A stretch of 23,962 nucleotides of DNA from a virus. Below the pieces are notes generated by a model. It did no database searches. It saw nothing but the letters and a program-made list of their open reading frames with translations, and was not told the DNA's origin. Both the position numbers and the translations under genes were made by a program. The DNA lies in the IMG/VR virus record IMGVR_UViG_3300047678_000650, positions 1 to 23,962 of that record. The stretch is one strand, 5' to 3'. Below, piece after piece: positions 7,735-15,183 of the stretch (the stretch's first letter is position 1; each line of letters opens with the position of its first letter).

Positions 7735-8156
7735 ACACCGCCTCCGCCAGTCCGGCATCGGACCGCACCCAGACCAACATCGACACGTTCATCGCGCCTG
7801 GGACCGAAGCTGGCGGAATCACACTGCGGCCGTTCTCGGCTGGCACACTCACGATCTGCCGCGCACTCGGCCTCACGATGGTCGTGGGCGGCGACAAGGA
7901 GCAGGTCGAAGTACTCTCCGCCGACGACAAGCAGCGGCAGCTCTCGACGTTCCTCTTCATCCAATCGCAGCCGCTCGAAGTGGTGAAAAAAGCCGTGAAG
8001 CTTGCGCGGGAAAATCGCCAGGCGTTCGAGGACGAATATCTGCTGCCCTTTGAGCTGGAACTTCCGGTGACTGCGATGTTCACGGCGATGCAGCAGCTCG
8101 AGGTGATCACTAGGCCCAGCGGCAGCAAAAAGGAACCGACTCCGCCCCCAAACTGA
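7731..8156 (+). CDS. Tail assembly chaperone, gpG-like
   Basis: A 141-residue protein, almost the same length as lambda gpG (140), just upstream of a second short frame in the -1 register. Start ATG 7731 overlaps the previous stop. It has an extended N-terminus, then LRPFSAGTLTICRALGLTMVVG, and helices QLSTFLFIQSQPLEVVKKAV and FEDEYLLPFELELPVTAMFT, which fit the helical chaperones that coat the tape measure during tail assembly. The C-terminus PSGSKKEPTPPPN ends directly on the slippery site described at 8147-8153, so most ribosomes make this protein and a minority the longer form. Confidence 0.75.
   Translation: MNTASASPASDRTQTNIDTFIAPGTEAGGITLRPFSAGTLTICRALGLTMVVGGDKEQVEVLSADDKQRQLSTFLFIQSQPLEVVKKAVKLARENRQAFEDEYLLPFELELPVTAMFTAMQQLEVITRPSGSKKEPTPPPN
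8147..8153 (+). other. Programmed -1 frameshift site CCCAAAC
   Basis: The heptamer C-CCA-AAC is exactly in the X-XXY-YYZ register of the gpG-like frame, immediately before its TGA (8154-8156). Slipping back one base continues CTG-ATC-GAG into the frame at 8153-8383. Lambda uses GGGAAAG at the same point between G and T. A small hairpin (8173-8177 with 8181-8185) lies 20 nt downstream, further than usual. Confidence 0.8.
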
Positions 8157-8383
8157 TCGAGCCGGTGTGGACGGCGAGCTTCGCCTTCACACTGGCGCGA
8201 GAAACGGGTTGGTCGGAGCACTTCATTTTCTGGGAGCTGCCGCTCGCGCGACTGCTCCAATACCAGCACTGCGCGCTGCGGGCGCATGACGTGTGGACGG
8301 TGCCGGTCGCACCGCCCGCGACGACACAGCTTGAAACCCTGCTGACGAACTGGAGGCCCGATGAACGGACGCCTGCGTTTTGA
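8153..8383 (+). CDS. gpT-like extension made by -1 frameshift
   Basis: The -1 frame after the slippery site is open for 76 codons (CTG 8153 to TGA 8381-8383), adding LIEPVWTASFAFTLARETGW and on to NWRPDERTPAF. The fused G-T product would be 217 residues. In lambda the T part contacts the tail-tube protein while G binds the tape measure. A GTG at 8165 could in principle start a separate 72-residue protein, but there is no ribosome-binding site and the slip site explains it better. Its end overlaps the next gene by 23 nt. Confidence 0.7.
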   Translation: MIEPVWTASFAFTLARETGWSEHFIFWELPLARLLQYQHCALRAHDVWTVPVAPPATTQLETLLTNWRPDERTPAF

Positions 8384-9026
8384 TCTGAAGCCCATCCAGC
8401 GCGGCATCAAGGCGCTCGCGCCGCAGGTGAAGAAGTCCCGGCGTGAACTGGCCGAGGAAGCGGCGCGCGGGTTCGTGAAGGAAGTTGTCGCCATCACGCC
8501 GCCGGCATCGAAAGGAAAGCGAGGCAACGCAGCGAAGAAGGCCGGTGAAGGCGCCATCATCGCCGACATCGCACGCGTGATGGTCGCGGCAGCACGACGC
8601 AAGGGCGTGAAGCTTGGCGACCCAGCGGAGATCCACAAACGCCTCCGCGATCCTCGCACCGGTCGCATCAATCCGCGCAGTCTCAAAAGCCCGTACCCTG
8701 TGGACGCCTCCGCGCTGCGAGCGTTGAAGCGCGACCTGCTCACGCGCGTCGGCGAACTGGCTGCAGGTTGGAATGCGGGCGCGCAAAAGCTCGGCGTGAA
8801 GCTGCCGGCGTGGGTCGCGCGCCACGGGTCCAAGCGCAGTTCTGTTGTAGTGCTCAACACCTTTCACGTCTTCCGCATCATCCTCACCAACGCGGTGAAA
8901 TACGTCACCAACGTCGAGAGCTACGACCGCCGCATTCAGTCGGCCATCAACATCCAAGGAAAGAAGATGCTACGACGGGCGGAATTCCTTTTGACACGCG
9001 CTCTCCGGCAAGCGGGTTGGAAGTAA
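8361..9026 (+). CDS. Minor tail protein, gpZ/HK97-gp10-like role
   Basis: A 221-residue, very basic protein. It has an N-terminal helix FDLKPIQRGIKALAPQVKKS, VKEVVAITPPASKGKRGN (about residues 45-62), a middle region rich in Lys and Arg, and a C-terminal part with RVGELAAGWNAG followed by SSVVVLNTFHVFRIILTN and helices. The TPP...GWNAG...N layout resembles the HK97 gp10/gpZ type of tail-completion protein, which commonly carries a TP(v)DTG...W signature; here that signature is incomplete. Start ATG 8361 lies inside the end of the frameshift extension. Confidence 0.45.
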   Translation: MNGRLRFDLKPIQRGIKALAPQVKKSRRELAEEAARGFVKEVVAITPPASKGKRGNAAKKAGEGAIIADIARVMVAAARRKGVKLGDPAEIHKRLRDPRTGRINPRSLKSPYPVDASALRALKRDLLTRVGELAAGWNAGAQKLGVKLPAWVARHGSKRSSVVVLNTFHVFRIILTNAVKYVTNVESYDRRIQSAINIQGKKMLRRAEFLLTRALRQAGWK

Positions 9027-9393
9027 CTCAGCGCTGGAGTTTTCGTGGTCTGTGACAGGCACGCCTCGCTCTGTATCGAGGATCGCGAGACGTGACCCTT
9101 GGCAGTCGAAGCAAAGCGGGTGCAAGAGCATCGGCGGCGGCACGGCGGGCGACGGTAAACCTCAACTGCCAAAAGAAAAATGGACGGTCGCGCTTGACAT
9201 CTTCGGGAATTTGGTCACGGTCGCATACGGATTTCATTACCGAGATCGCAGACGCTCGAAAGGGCGAAGTTCTTTGCTACGGCTTGAGAAGGAGGGAGGT
9301 CTATTATGATCTCACGGGAAAATGAGGCTGAGAGCTGGGGAATAAATCTCCAGAAAGTTGGTCAGTGTTATTTAACAAGAAAGGACCGCTAGA
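9027..9393 (+). other. Accessory gap with no secure gene
   Basis: About 370 bases between the gpZ-like gene and a small peptide gene, turning AT-rich after 9300. Two frames stay open: 9052-9309 in frame 1 and 9092-9325 in frame 2. The tail of frame 2 (ITEIADARKGEVLCYGLRR) looks coding, and GTGACAG (9052-9058), one base off the start motif, lies 12 nt before a CTG (9071) in that frame. I cannot support either as a gene; a decayed gene is likely. Confidence 0.35.
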
Positions 9394-9510
9394 ATGAAAA
9401 AGAGCGCAAAAGGTCAGATAGATGTGGGATTCGGTGCTTGCGGGGGATGTGGTTTGACCGCCGGGAAGCTGGCGGACAGTGAAGAGTTTCAAGTGAAGCT
9501 CTCTGCTTGA
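9394..9510 (+). CDS. 38-residue Gly/Cys peptide (tentative)
   Basis: ATG 9394 opens 38 codons to TGA 9508-9510, encoding MKKSAKGQIDVGFGACGGCG and then LTAGKLADSEEFQVKLSA. A weak purine stretch (AAGAAAGGA, 9377-9385) precedes the start. The central GACGGCG pair of cysteines is unusual. It lies in the AT-rich accessory stretch and is too short for family recognition, so chance is a fair alternative. Confidence 0.35.
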   Translation: MKKSAKGQIDVGFGACGGCGLTAGKLADSEEFQVKLSA

Positions 9511-9653
9511 GAAGCGATCAGCTCGTCTGCCAAGCAAGCCCCGACGCTAAAAAGCGGCAGGGGGAAAGTGCGGCAAGGATCGAAATAGCAACAACATCGC
9601 GCGGCGTCGAAGCGCCCCCGCGCGGGCACATTGCCAGCTTTGAAGGCGCCCCC

Positions 9654-10094
9654 GTGAAGTTCATTCAGATTGAGCGAACACTTCCGGTTATCAATGCGAA
9701 TAGCAAATATGCGAAGAAGGCTGCGCGTCGGTCCGTAACTGAGGTGGTAGAGTGGGTGTCACGCTGCTGCATTGTAAATATCCGGAAATACTCGCGCTAC
9801 GATCTGTTCTTAAAGGCAAGCGATACGTACGCAAACGGGCACGGAATACCTGTTCCCACCGATGCAGAGCCGGCCTTTTACGATCGAATCGAAGTGAATT
9901 TTTTGCGGCACGAGGAATCCAATTATGACAGGGTGATGAACGAGCTAAATGGCCAAATCGGAATAGACGAGGGGCGACTGCAGCTTCGCTACATCATTTT
10001 CCTTAGAATTGCCGTGATTTACCCGCACTTGCACAATGAATGCGTGCGGAAATGGAATGAGGCGCTTGATAGGTATTACTGTCCTCGTAGCTGA
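9654..10094 (+). CDS. Unknown 146-residue accessory protein
   Basis: The frame is open from 9507, but the residues before GTG 9654 (Arg/Ala/Gly-rich, with low-quality composition) look non-coding, so I start at GTG 9654 with MKFIQIERTLPVINANSKYA. The protein is mixed alpha/beta, with helices around SVTEVVEWVSRCC and NYDRVMNELNGQIG and a hydrophobic strand LRYIIFLRIAVIYPHLH. Base composition is more AT-rich than the tail genes, which points to acquired accessory DNA. No family or function is recognised. It leads a short cluster with the zinc-ribbon gene and membrane protein that follow. Confidence 0.55.
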   Translation: MKFIQIERTLPVINANSKYAKKAARRSVTEVVEWVSRCCIVNIRKYSRYDLFLKASDTYANGHGIPVPTDAEPAFYDRIEVNFLRHEESNYDRVMNELNGQIGIDEGRLQLRYIIFLRIAVIYPHLHNECVRKWNEALDRYYCPRS

Positions 10095-10131
10095 ATTTGA
10101 GTCAGCAAAAACGTCGCATCTGCAAGAATGT

Positions 10132-10268
10132 ATGGCCGACATCATCTGTCCGAAGTGCAAGCAGTCATTCGACCCAACAATCCTGAGAGCACTGTCACAC
10201 GCGCCGCCGCTGCTGCCGCCGGCACCGGCACTGGCTGTCCGCATTGTGGCAACATCTTCAAGACCTAG
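10132..10268 (+). pseudogene. Double zinc-ribbon gene broken by one base
   Basis: ATG 10132 gives MADIICPKCKQSFDP with a first CxxC knuckle. In the -1 frame from 10176 the sequence continues NNPESTVTRAAAAAGTGTG then CPHCGNIFKT and stops at TAG 10266-10268, supplying the second CxxC. One missing base in the CCC run at 10174 would join them into a 46-residue two-knuckle zinc ribbon. As written, the first frame runs on to 10281 without the second knuckle. The intact reading ends 9 nt before the membrane protein gene, suggesting a small operon. Confidence 0.65.
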
Positions 10269-10277
10269 CGCGATCCA

Positions 10278-10604
10278 GTGACCACGATCACCAAGACTAC
10301 CGTAGGCGCCGGAATCACTGCTGCCGTAGCCGCTGGCACAGCACAGGGCGTAGCCGTCTACACCGCTGCAGTTGTGACTGCCAACTCCGCTGGACTTTTC
10401 GGGGCCGCAGCGACTTCATCAGCACTTGCCGCTCTCGGCGGCGGCTCTCTGGCTGCCGGTGGCGGTGGCATGACCGCGGGCATCACGGCTATCGCCACAG
10501 CGGCAGCTTGGCCCGCAGCTCTCGCTGGTGTTGCAGTCGGCGCAGGTGTATATGGCGGTTATCGTCTCTGGCGCTGCTGGCGTCCGCCGTCCGGCAACAA
10601 CTGA
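10278..10604 (+). CDS. Ala/Gly-rich membrane protein
   Basis: A 108-residue protein from GTG 10278 made almost wholly of Ala, Gly, Thr and Val. It has two or three potential membrane segments (GITAAVAAGTAQGVAVYTAA, FGAAATSSALAALGGGSLAA and AAWPAALAGVAVGAGVYGGY) and a short basic tail (RLWRCWRPPSGNN). Many GxxxG and AxxxG spacings suggest helices that pack against each other in the membrane. It could be a holin-like, toxin-like or immunity protein; no family is recognised. It follows the zinc-ribbon gene closely and precedes the tape measure gene. Confidence 0.6.
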   Translation: MTTITKTTVGAGITAAVAAGTAQGVAVYTAAVVTANSAGLFGAAATSSALAALGGGSLAAGGGGMTAGITAIATAAAWPAALAGVAVGAGVYGGYRLWRCWRPPSGNN

Positions 10605-10622
10605 TGTTCTAGCTAGCGCACG

Positions 10623-10629
10623 TTGACGC
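10623..10629 (+). promoter_or_regulatory. TTGACGC start-associated motif (variant)
   Basis: TTGACGC with 12 nt (10630-10641) before ATG 10642; it differs from TTGACAG in the last two bases. Confidence 0.5.
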
Positions 10630-10641
10630 GGTGTGGTGGTC

Positions 10642-12228
10642 ATGCCGAAAGCCACCGCCGTATTCGATGCCGACGACAGCCGCCTGACCAGCGCGCTGGC
10701 ACGCATCAACGGCAAGATGCTCGCGCTGCAATCGCGGATCGCCAAGTTCGCCGGCGCGTTCCTTGCGATCCGCGCCGCAGCGGGTGTGGTGACCGCGGGG
10801 TTCGATCACTTCAAGCAGGCGCTTGATGTGGGCGGGCAACTCAATGACCTCTCGGCGAACACTGGCGTTGCTGTGGGCGATCTCGTTGTGTTGCAGCAGG
10901 AGTTCGCGAATGCCGGAAAGTCCGCGGAGGACATCGGACCAGTATTCGGCAAGATGGCGAAGACGCTGCACGGGGATTCCGCGGCACTGACCGTCGAGAA
11001 GCTCGGGCTCAAGCTCGAGGAGCTCAAGAAACAGACGCCAGCCGAACAATTCCGCACGCTCGGCAAAGCCATCAACAGCGTTCGCGATCCTTCGCAACGC
11101 GCTGCCATTTCGATGGAGCTTTTCGGCCGTAGCGGTGCGGAGTTGCTGTCACTGTTTTCCTCTGATGGCTTCGGCGATGCGGCCGCGCAGATCGGCTCGC
11201 AGGCCGCAATTCTGCAGCGGGATGCCAGTCTCTTCGACGACATCAGTGACAAGCTCGCGCTTACGGGGGTGAAGGTGCGCGGCTTTTGGATCGGGCTGGC
11301 GGACAAGGTCGCGCCGGTGCTCAAGCCGCTGATCGATCGTTTTGCGAATCTCGATCTCGCGACCTGGGGACAGCAGGCGGGTGAAGCCGTGGCCTTCATC
11401 GTCCAGGCGTTCGCGGATGGAAAGATCGGCGACATCCTCTTTGCCTCTGCGAAACTCGCTTTTGCCAACGCGGTGAACTTTCTCGCAGGCGCGTTGATGG
11501 CCGTCGCGCAGGCGCTCTGGCAAGCGATGGCCGAGTCGGTGAAGAACGCCATCACGCTTTTCGGAATCGTGACGACGGCGGACTTCTGGGTCGGCATGGG
11601 CAAGGCTCTGATCGGCATTGCGCAGAGCTTCGTCGCATTCCTGCTCGACGGTGTTGCGACCGTGATTGATTCCCTTAAGGACATCCCGCTGGTGGGCGAC
11701 AAGATCGGTCAGGGCGCACAGGCGATTCGCGAGACGGCCCAAGGCATTCACGAATCCGGCCAGCAGAATCAAGACGCCGGTGGCGATCTTCTTGCGCCTG
11801 CCTTCGACCAGGCGGCGGAACGGATGCACCAGGCATTCTCAAACATCGGCAGCGCGCTCAGCGATGGCTTCGAGAAAGGGAACAAGCTGATCGACACGAG
11901 CGGCTTGGAGCAGCAGCTCGACGAGGCAGTCGGGTCGGTGATGGAGCATGCGCAGATTGTCTCCCAGCAATCGCTCGAATCCACGGCACCGAAGCCACCG
12001 AGCGGGCCGCTGCTCGAGCCCGAGGACGGAAAGCAGAAGCCGGTGACTTCGGCGATCCAGCGGATCGGCGGGGGCGGTGGCACCTACGGCAGCGGCGACC
12101 CGATGTTGCGAGAGCAGCAACGCCAGACGCGCGAACTGACGACGCAGACCGGCCTGCTCCGCGACGTGAAACGACTGCTCGATCGCACGCCAACCAAGAC
12201 CGCGCCGCTGACACCGGCCTTCGGGTAA
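10642..12228 (+). CDS. Tail tape measure protein
   Basis: A 528-residue protein in the tape measure position. The N-terminus (ATAVFDADDSRLTSALARIN) and the segment GGQLNDLSANTGVAVGDLVV, followed by QQEFANAGKSAEDIG, are typical of tape measure proteins. A long helical region, a hydrophobic central part (residues 245-345, several membrane-like stretches such as FAFAN-type AVNFLAGALMAVAQALWQAM) and a polar C-terminal tail follow. At the usual 1.5 angstrom per residue this predicts a tail near 80 nm. I start at ATG 10642; the frame is open slightly further upstream (GTG 10633) but the start motif favours 10642. Confidence 0.85.
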   Translation: MPKATAVFDADDSRLTSALARINGKMLALQSRIAKFAGAFLAIRAAAGVVTAGFDHFKQALDVGGQLNDLSANTGVAVGDLVVLQQEFANAGKSAEDIGPVFGKMAKTLHGDSAALTVEKLGLKLEELKKQTPAEQFRTLGKAINSVRDPSQRAAISMELFGRSGAELLSLFSSDGFGDAAAQIGSQAAILQRDASLFDDISDKLALTGVKVRGFWIGLADKVAPVLKPLIDRFANLDLATWGQQAGEAVAFIVQAFADGKIGDILFASAKLAFANAVNFLAGALMAVAQALWQAMAESVKNAITLFGIVTTADFWVGMGKALIGIAQSFVAFLLDGVATVIDSLKDIPLVGDKIGQGAQAIRETAQGIHESGQQNQDAGGDLLAPAFDQAAERMHQAFSNIGSALSDGFEKGNKLIDTSGLEQQLDEAVGSVMEHAQIVSQQSLESTAPKPPSGPLLEPEDGKQKPVTSAIQRIGGGGGTYGSGDPMLREQQRQTRELTTQTGLLRDVKRLLDRTPTKTAPLTPAFG

Positions 12229-12229
12229 T

Positions 12230-12946
12230 ATGTCCGCGGCTCCTCTTCCAACGACCGGCATCACTGGCGGTATCTCCGAAACCGGCGTCGCCACCATCGA
12301 GGTGCCACTCTACGTCGAGACGCTCGCCGAGGCGCTCACGGCTCTGCCGAATCTCGGCGTCGGCATCCCGTATCGCTCGCGCTCTTTCACACAGGAGGAC
12401 GACGGCGGCTACAAGGTGACGCTGCACTTCGAGGGCATCGCCAACGAGGCACCGAGCGACGACCAGGTGACGTTCGAGCTGGATACGTCGATGGCCGAAG
12501 ATCCGATCCAGACACACCCGTTCTTCGACACACTCAAAACGCGCTACGCCTGGGACGCGGCGAAGGAGCAATTCGCAGAGACGCTGCCGGAGGCTAGCGG
12601 GCAGCAGACGGCGCTGAGCGGCAGCGGCAAGAAGCCAAAGAAGAACCCGCTGTTCGGCGTCGATAACTGGCTCGTGGTCGGCGCGGTCTTCCGCAAAACC
12701 TACGCCGCAAAGACAATCCCATCCTCCATCCTGCGCGGCATCGGCACGATCGTGGACAAACCGCCAGGCATCGAGCAGTTCAAGATTCCCGGCGCGGCGA
12801 AGAAGCGGAACTGGCTGAAGATGGCGCCGAAGATCAAACGCAAGGGCAACGCCGTGGAGATCACCGAGGAATACATGCTCTCCGGTCCGAACGGCTGGAT
12901 TCGAGACGTGTATGGCCAGGCGCAACTCGAGGGCGGGAGCGAATGA
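12230..12946 (+). CDS. Tail-tip region protein A
   Basis: A 238-residue protein beginning one base after the tape measure stop. Its N-terminal half is beta-rich (GVATIEVPLYVETLAEALTA, GGYKVTLHFEGIAN). The middle is a low-complexity linker (SGQQTALSGSGKKPKKNP), and the C-terminal half carries NWLVVGAVFRKTYAAKTIPS and EITEEYMLSGPNGWIRDVYG. Position after the tape measure suggests a distal tail or baseplate hub component, analogous to lambda gpM/L/K. No family is recognised. The stop overlaps the next start (ATGA, 12943-12946). Confidence 0.55.
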   Translation: MSAAPLPTTGITGGISETGVATIEVPLYVETLAEALTALPNLGVGIPYRSRSFTQEDDGGYKVTLHFEGIANEAPSDDQVTFELDTSMAEDPIQTHPFFDTLKTRYAWDAAKEQFAETLPEASGQQTALSGSGKKPKKNPLFGVDNWLVVGAVFRKTYAAKTIPSSILRGIGTIVDKPPGIEQFKIPGAAKKRNWLKMAPKIKRKGNAVEITEEYMLSGPNGWIRDVYGQAQLEGGSE

Positions 12947-13572
12947 CGGAGCCGCCGTTCGTGAAGCGCGGGCAGCCGATCACCGCTATCCTGTGGAATC
13001 AGCTCTGCGCCGCCGTGCGTGCGAACCGTCTCATCGCGGGCAATGGCGTGCGGCTGCGCGAGATGCCGGATGGCACGATCATCACGTTCGACGGCGGCGG
13101 CGCGGAGTTCGTGCATCCGTTCCATGTGTCCCTCTCCGGCACCGATGCGGCCACGATCCGGCCGGGCACGGTGAATCGGGTGGACGCGAAGATCAAAGAT
13201 GTGCCGCTCGCGGGCACGGACGACCAACCGCCGCCGGTGCTGAAGTTCGGCCAGCCGATGCTCGATGACGAAGGCCGCGGCTACATCTGCGTCGAGGTGA
13301 CGTGCCGCGAAAAGGATTGGTCGGTGGAGAAGGTCGAGGTCGTGCAGGTCGCCGATCCGAATACCGACGATGGCGAAGCTGGAGAAGGCACTGGCGGCAA
13401 CGGCGGTGCAGTCGCGCTACCGGGCCGGCGCGCACGCTACCCGCTGGCCATGCTGCGCGAGCGCAAGGACAAGAAGCTCGATCTCTACCAGATCACCTTC
13501 TTCGACATGCAACACCGCCCTGCCCTCAGCCCCGATCGCAAGTCGGCCACGCGGCATTTCTTCTGGCAATGA
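12943..13572 (+). CDS. Tail-tip region protein B
   Basis: A 209-residue protein coupled to both neighbours by ATGA overlaps (12943-12946 and 13569-13572). The N-terminal segment FVKRGQPITAILWNQLCAAV followed by GNGVRLREMPDGTIITFDGG is a pattern seen in phage tail or fibre-adjacent proteins. An acidic Gly-rich linker (DDGEAGEGTGGNGG) leads to a C-terminal block ITFFDMQHRPALSPDRKSA and a terminal FFWQ. That block resembles the C-terminal region of the following gene, suggesting a shared contact surface. Confidence 0.55.
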   Translation: MTEPPFVKRGQPITAILWNQLCAAVRANRLIAGNGVRLREMPDGTIITFDGGGAEFVHPFHVSLSGTDAATIRPGTVNRVDAKIKDVPLAGTDDQPPPVLKFGQPMLDDEGRGYICVEVTCREKDWSVEKVEVVQVADPNTDDGEAGEGTGGNGGAVALPGRRARYPLAMLRERKDKKLDLYQITFFDMQHRPALSPDRKSATRHFFWQ

Positions 13573-14639
13573 TCGCAGCCGATTCATGGAACAAACTCGG
13601 CGCGCTGGTGAAGCGTGCGCGGCCATTGCGTGGAGTTCGTTGCGAAACGAAGGAGCAGCCGAGTGGCGTGGTGGTCTCCGGCGACGCCAGCGGGCTGTGG
13701 CGACATCCGTGGTTCATCGAAGCGCGCCATGAGTTCAAGGAAGACGGCTCGGGTGAGTGGCGGGCGTTCATTCTTCCCGGCTTCGTGAATGGTCGTGACG
13801 CTTACATCACGATGCCCGCCGACTGGCCCGACGGAAAACCGCCCGAGGATGATGCTGCCAAGCCGCACGACGTTCCACTCACCGACAACCCTGCGCCGTA
13901 TCTCGTCCTTGGCGGCTGGCGCAATCCGCTGATGCCCGCCAGCGTGAGCGCATCGCTCTCGGGCCAAATCATCGCGGCGGCGGCCGAGGGCTATCCGAAG
14001 TTCTTCGAGAAGATCGGCGTAAAAGCCGCGGCGAAAGGTGGCGACATCACCAAGCCGGGCGCACTCGAAGGTGAGTTCGACGAAACCCGGACACGGGAGA
14101 TTCGCGCGATGGACGTGGTGCTCTCGAAGGCGCGTATCGGCACACGGCTGCAAATCGACGTTCTCGATCCGCTGGTAGACGTACAGACAGAATCCATCTC
14201 CACGGTCTTCCTCAACGATGCGCTGCGCGCGACCGAAGGCAGGGCCAAGCTGCGGGCGGTATCGAAGTATGTGCCGCCTCAGGAGCAGAGCCTCGCGCTC
14301 ATGTATGGGACGCTCCTCAACTCGGGGGACACGCAATACGATGAGTTGAAGATGGCGACGGTCTGGATCGTCTCGCCACCGGGCGCAGCTTCGGACGACG
14401 AGCCGGATGAGACATGGACGCCCTATCCGCAGCACTTCGTTTTCTGGAACCTCCAACACGCTCCGCGGCTTATCCCTCCGAAGGCACCGAATCCACCAAT
14501 GCAACTCCACACCGGGCTGGCCGGCGGCGTCGGCGACCGCATCAACGACGCGCTCCTGAGCTTCGTCAACGACAGCAAAACCGAGGCGGAGGCGTTCCTG
14601 AACCAGGCCGACGCGCGCGGCATCTTCTGGAGCACCTAA
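13569..14639 (+). CDS. Tail-tip region protein C
   Basis: A 356-residue protein from ATG 13569, coupled to the previous gene; the frame is open from 13302 but the upstream part is a shadow of protein B. It has beta-rich N-terminal sequence (GEWRAFILPGFVNGRDAYIT), a Pro/Asp linker, and a helix-strand region (TRLQIDVLDPLVDVQTESIS). Near the C-terminus it has FVFWNLQHAPRLIPP and ends IFWST, mirroring ITFFDMQHRPAL and FFWQ in protein B. Likely a distal tail or baseplate protein; family unknown. Confidence 0.55.
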   Translation: MIAADSWNKLGALVKRARPLRGVRCETKEQPSGVVVSGDASGLWRHPWFIEARHEFKEDGSGEWRAFILPGFVNGRDAYITMPADWPDGKPPEDDAAKPHDVPLTDNPAPYLVLGGWRNPLMPASVSASLSGQIIAAAAEGYPKFFEKIGVKAAAKGGDITKPGALEGEFDETRTREIRAMDVVLSKARIGTRLQIDVLDPLVDVQTESISTVFLNDALRATEGRAKLRAVSKYVPPQEQSLALMYGTLLNSGDTQYDELKMATVWIVSPPGAASDDEPDETWTPYPQHFVFWNLQHAPRLIPPKAPNPPMQLHTGLAGGVGDRINDALLSFVNDSKTEAEAFLNQADARGIFWST

Positions 14640-14656
14640 GGAATCAGTCGAAGACT

Positions 14657-14836
14657 GTGTCGCTCGATCCGAAGACCAATCGCCAGGAGCGCGAGGCTGA
14701 GAAGGCGAAGAAGCGTGCTGAAGAGCCGCCACTCAATCCGCCGTTCCCGCACAGGCGGCAGTCGTTCGATCCGTTCTTCTTCTCGCTCGAACGCGAAACT
14801 CCAGACGAAGAAGAGGAACGGAAGGAACGCGAGTGA
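14657..14836 (+). CDS. Small charged tail-region protein
   Basis: GTG 14657 opens 59 codons to TGA 14834-14836. The product is strongly charged, with an N-terminal RQEREAEKAKKRAEEPP helix, a central FDPFFFSLERE motif and an acidic tail (DEEEERKERE). A purine-rich AAGGAA lies upstream at 14638-14643. It fits the gap between the tail-tip and SEC-C genes and may be a chaperone-like or linker protein; no family is recognised. Confidence 0.5.
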   Translation: MSLDPKTNRQEREAEKAKKRAEEPPLNPPFPHRRQSFDPFFFSLERETPDEEEERKERE

Positions 14837-14892
14837 TTGACGTAATCCGCGCTGGCTGGCAGTTAGGGCGTTCAACCAACCAAGGAGGCTGT

Positions 14893-15140
14893 ATGGCAAA
14901 TCACATCGACCCACAAGGCGGCCCCTTTTTTCGAGCGCACCAGCAAGCGCCGTAAAGGGTTCCCATCCGAAACGCAGGTGAAACGCGGCGTGCGCATCGT
15001 CCGCGGCTTCAAGGAACTGATCGAGAAACTCGGGCGCAACGATCCGTGCCCATGCGGCTCGACCCGGAAGTTCAAGAACTGTTGCATGCACAACGGCTGC
15101 TTTTGACGGCAGTCGCCGGAACTACTTTTTCCGCGAGTAG
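14893..15140 (+). pseudogene. SEC-C zinc-binding protein, frame broken twice
   Basis: A perfect AGGAGG (14883-14888) precedes ATG 14893, but that frame stops at 14955 after [13 protein letters not shown]. Moving +1 at TTT-CGA (14929-14934) continues [16 protein letters not shown], then [18 protein letters not shown] and HNGCF, and stops at TGA 15104-15106. A second +1 move at TTT-TGA-C continues DGSRRNYFFRE to TAG 15138-15140. The CPCG...CC pattern is the zinc-binding SEC-C motif found at SecA C-termini and in small stand-alone proteins. Either two extra T bases broke the gene or the ribosome shifts twice; see findings. The joined product would be about 81 residues. Confidence 0.7.
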
Positions 15141-15162
15141 GGCGCGCCGCCGGCCCGGCTGA

Positions 15163-15169
15163 TTGACAC
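15163..15169 (+). promoter_or_regulatory. TTGACAC start-associated motif (variant)
   Basis: TTGACAC with 14 nt before ATG 15184. TTG 15163 is itself in frame and could be misread as the start codon. Confidence 0.5.
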
Positions 15170-15183
15170 TCCGCTGCGGGCGG

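Noticed and set aside
8165-8383. Independent 72-residue gene starting at GTG 8165
   Set aside because: There is no ribosome-binding site or start motif, and the in-register CCCAAAC site explains the frame as a gpT-like extension.
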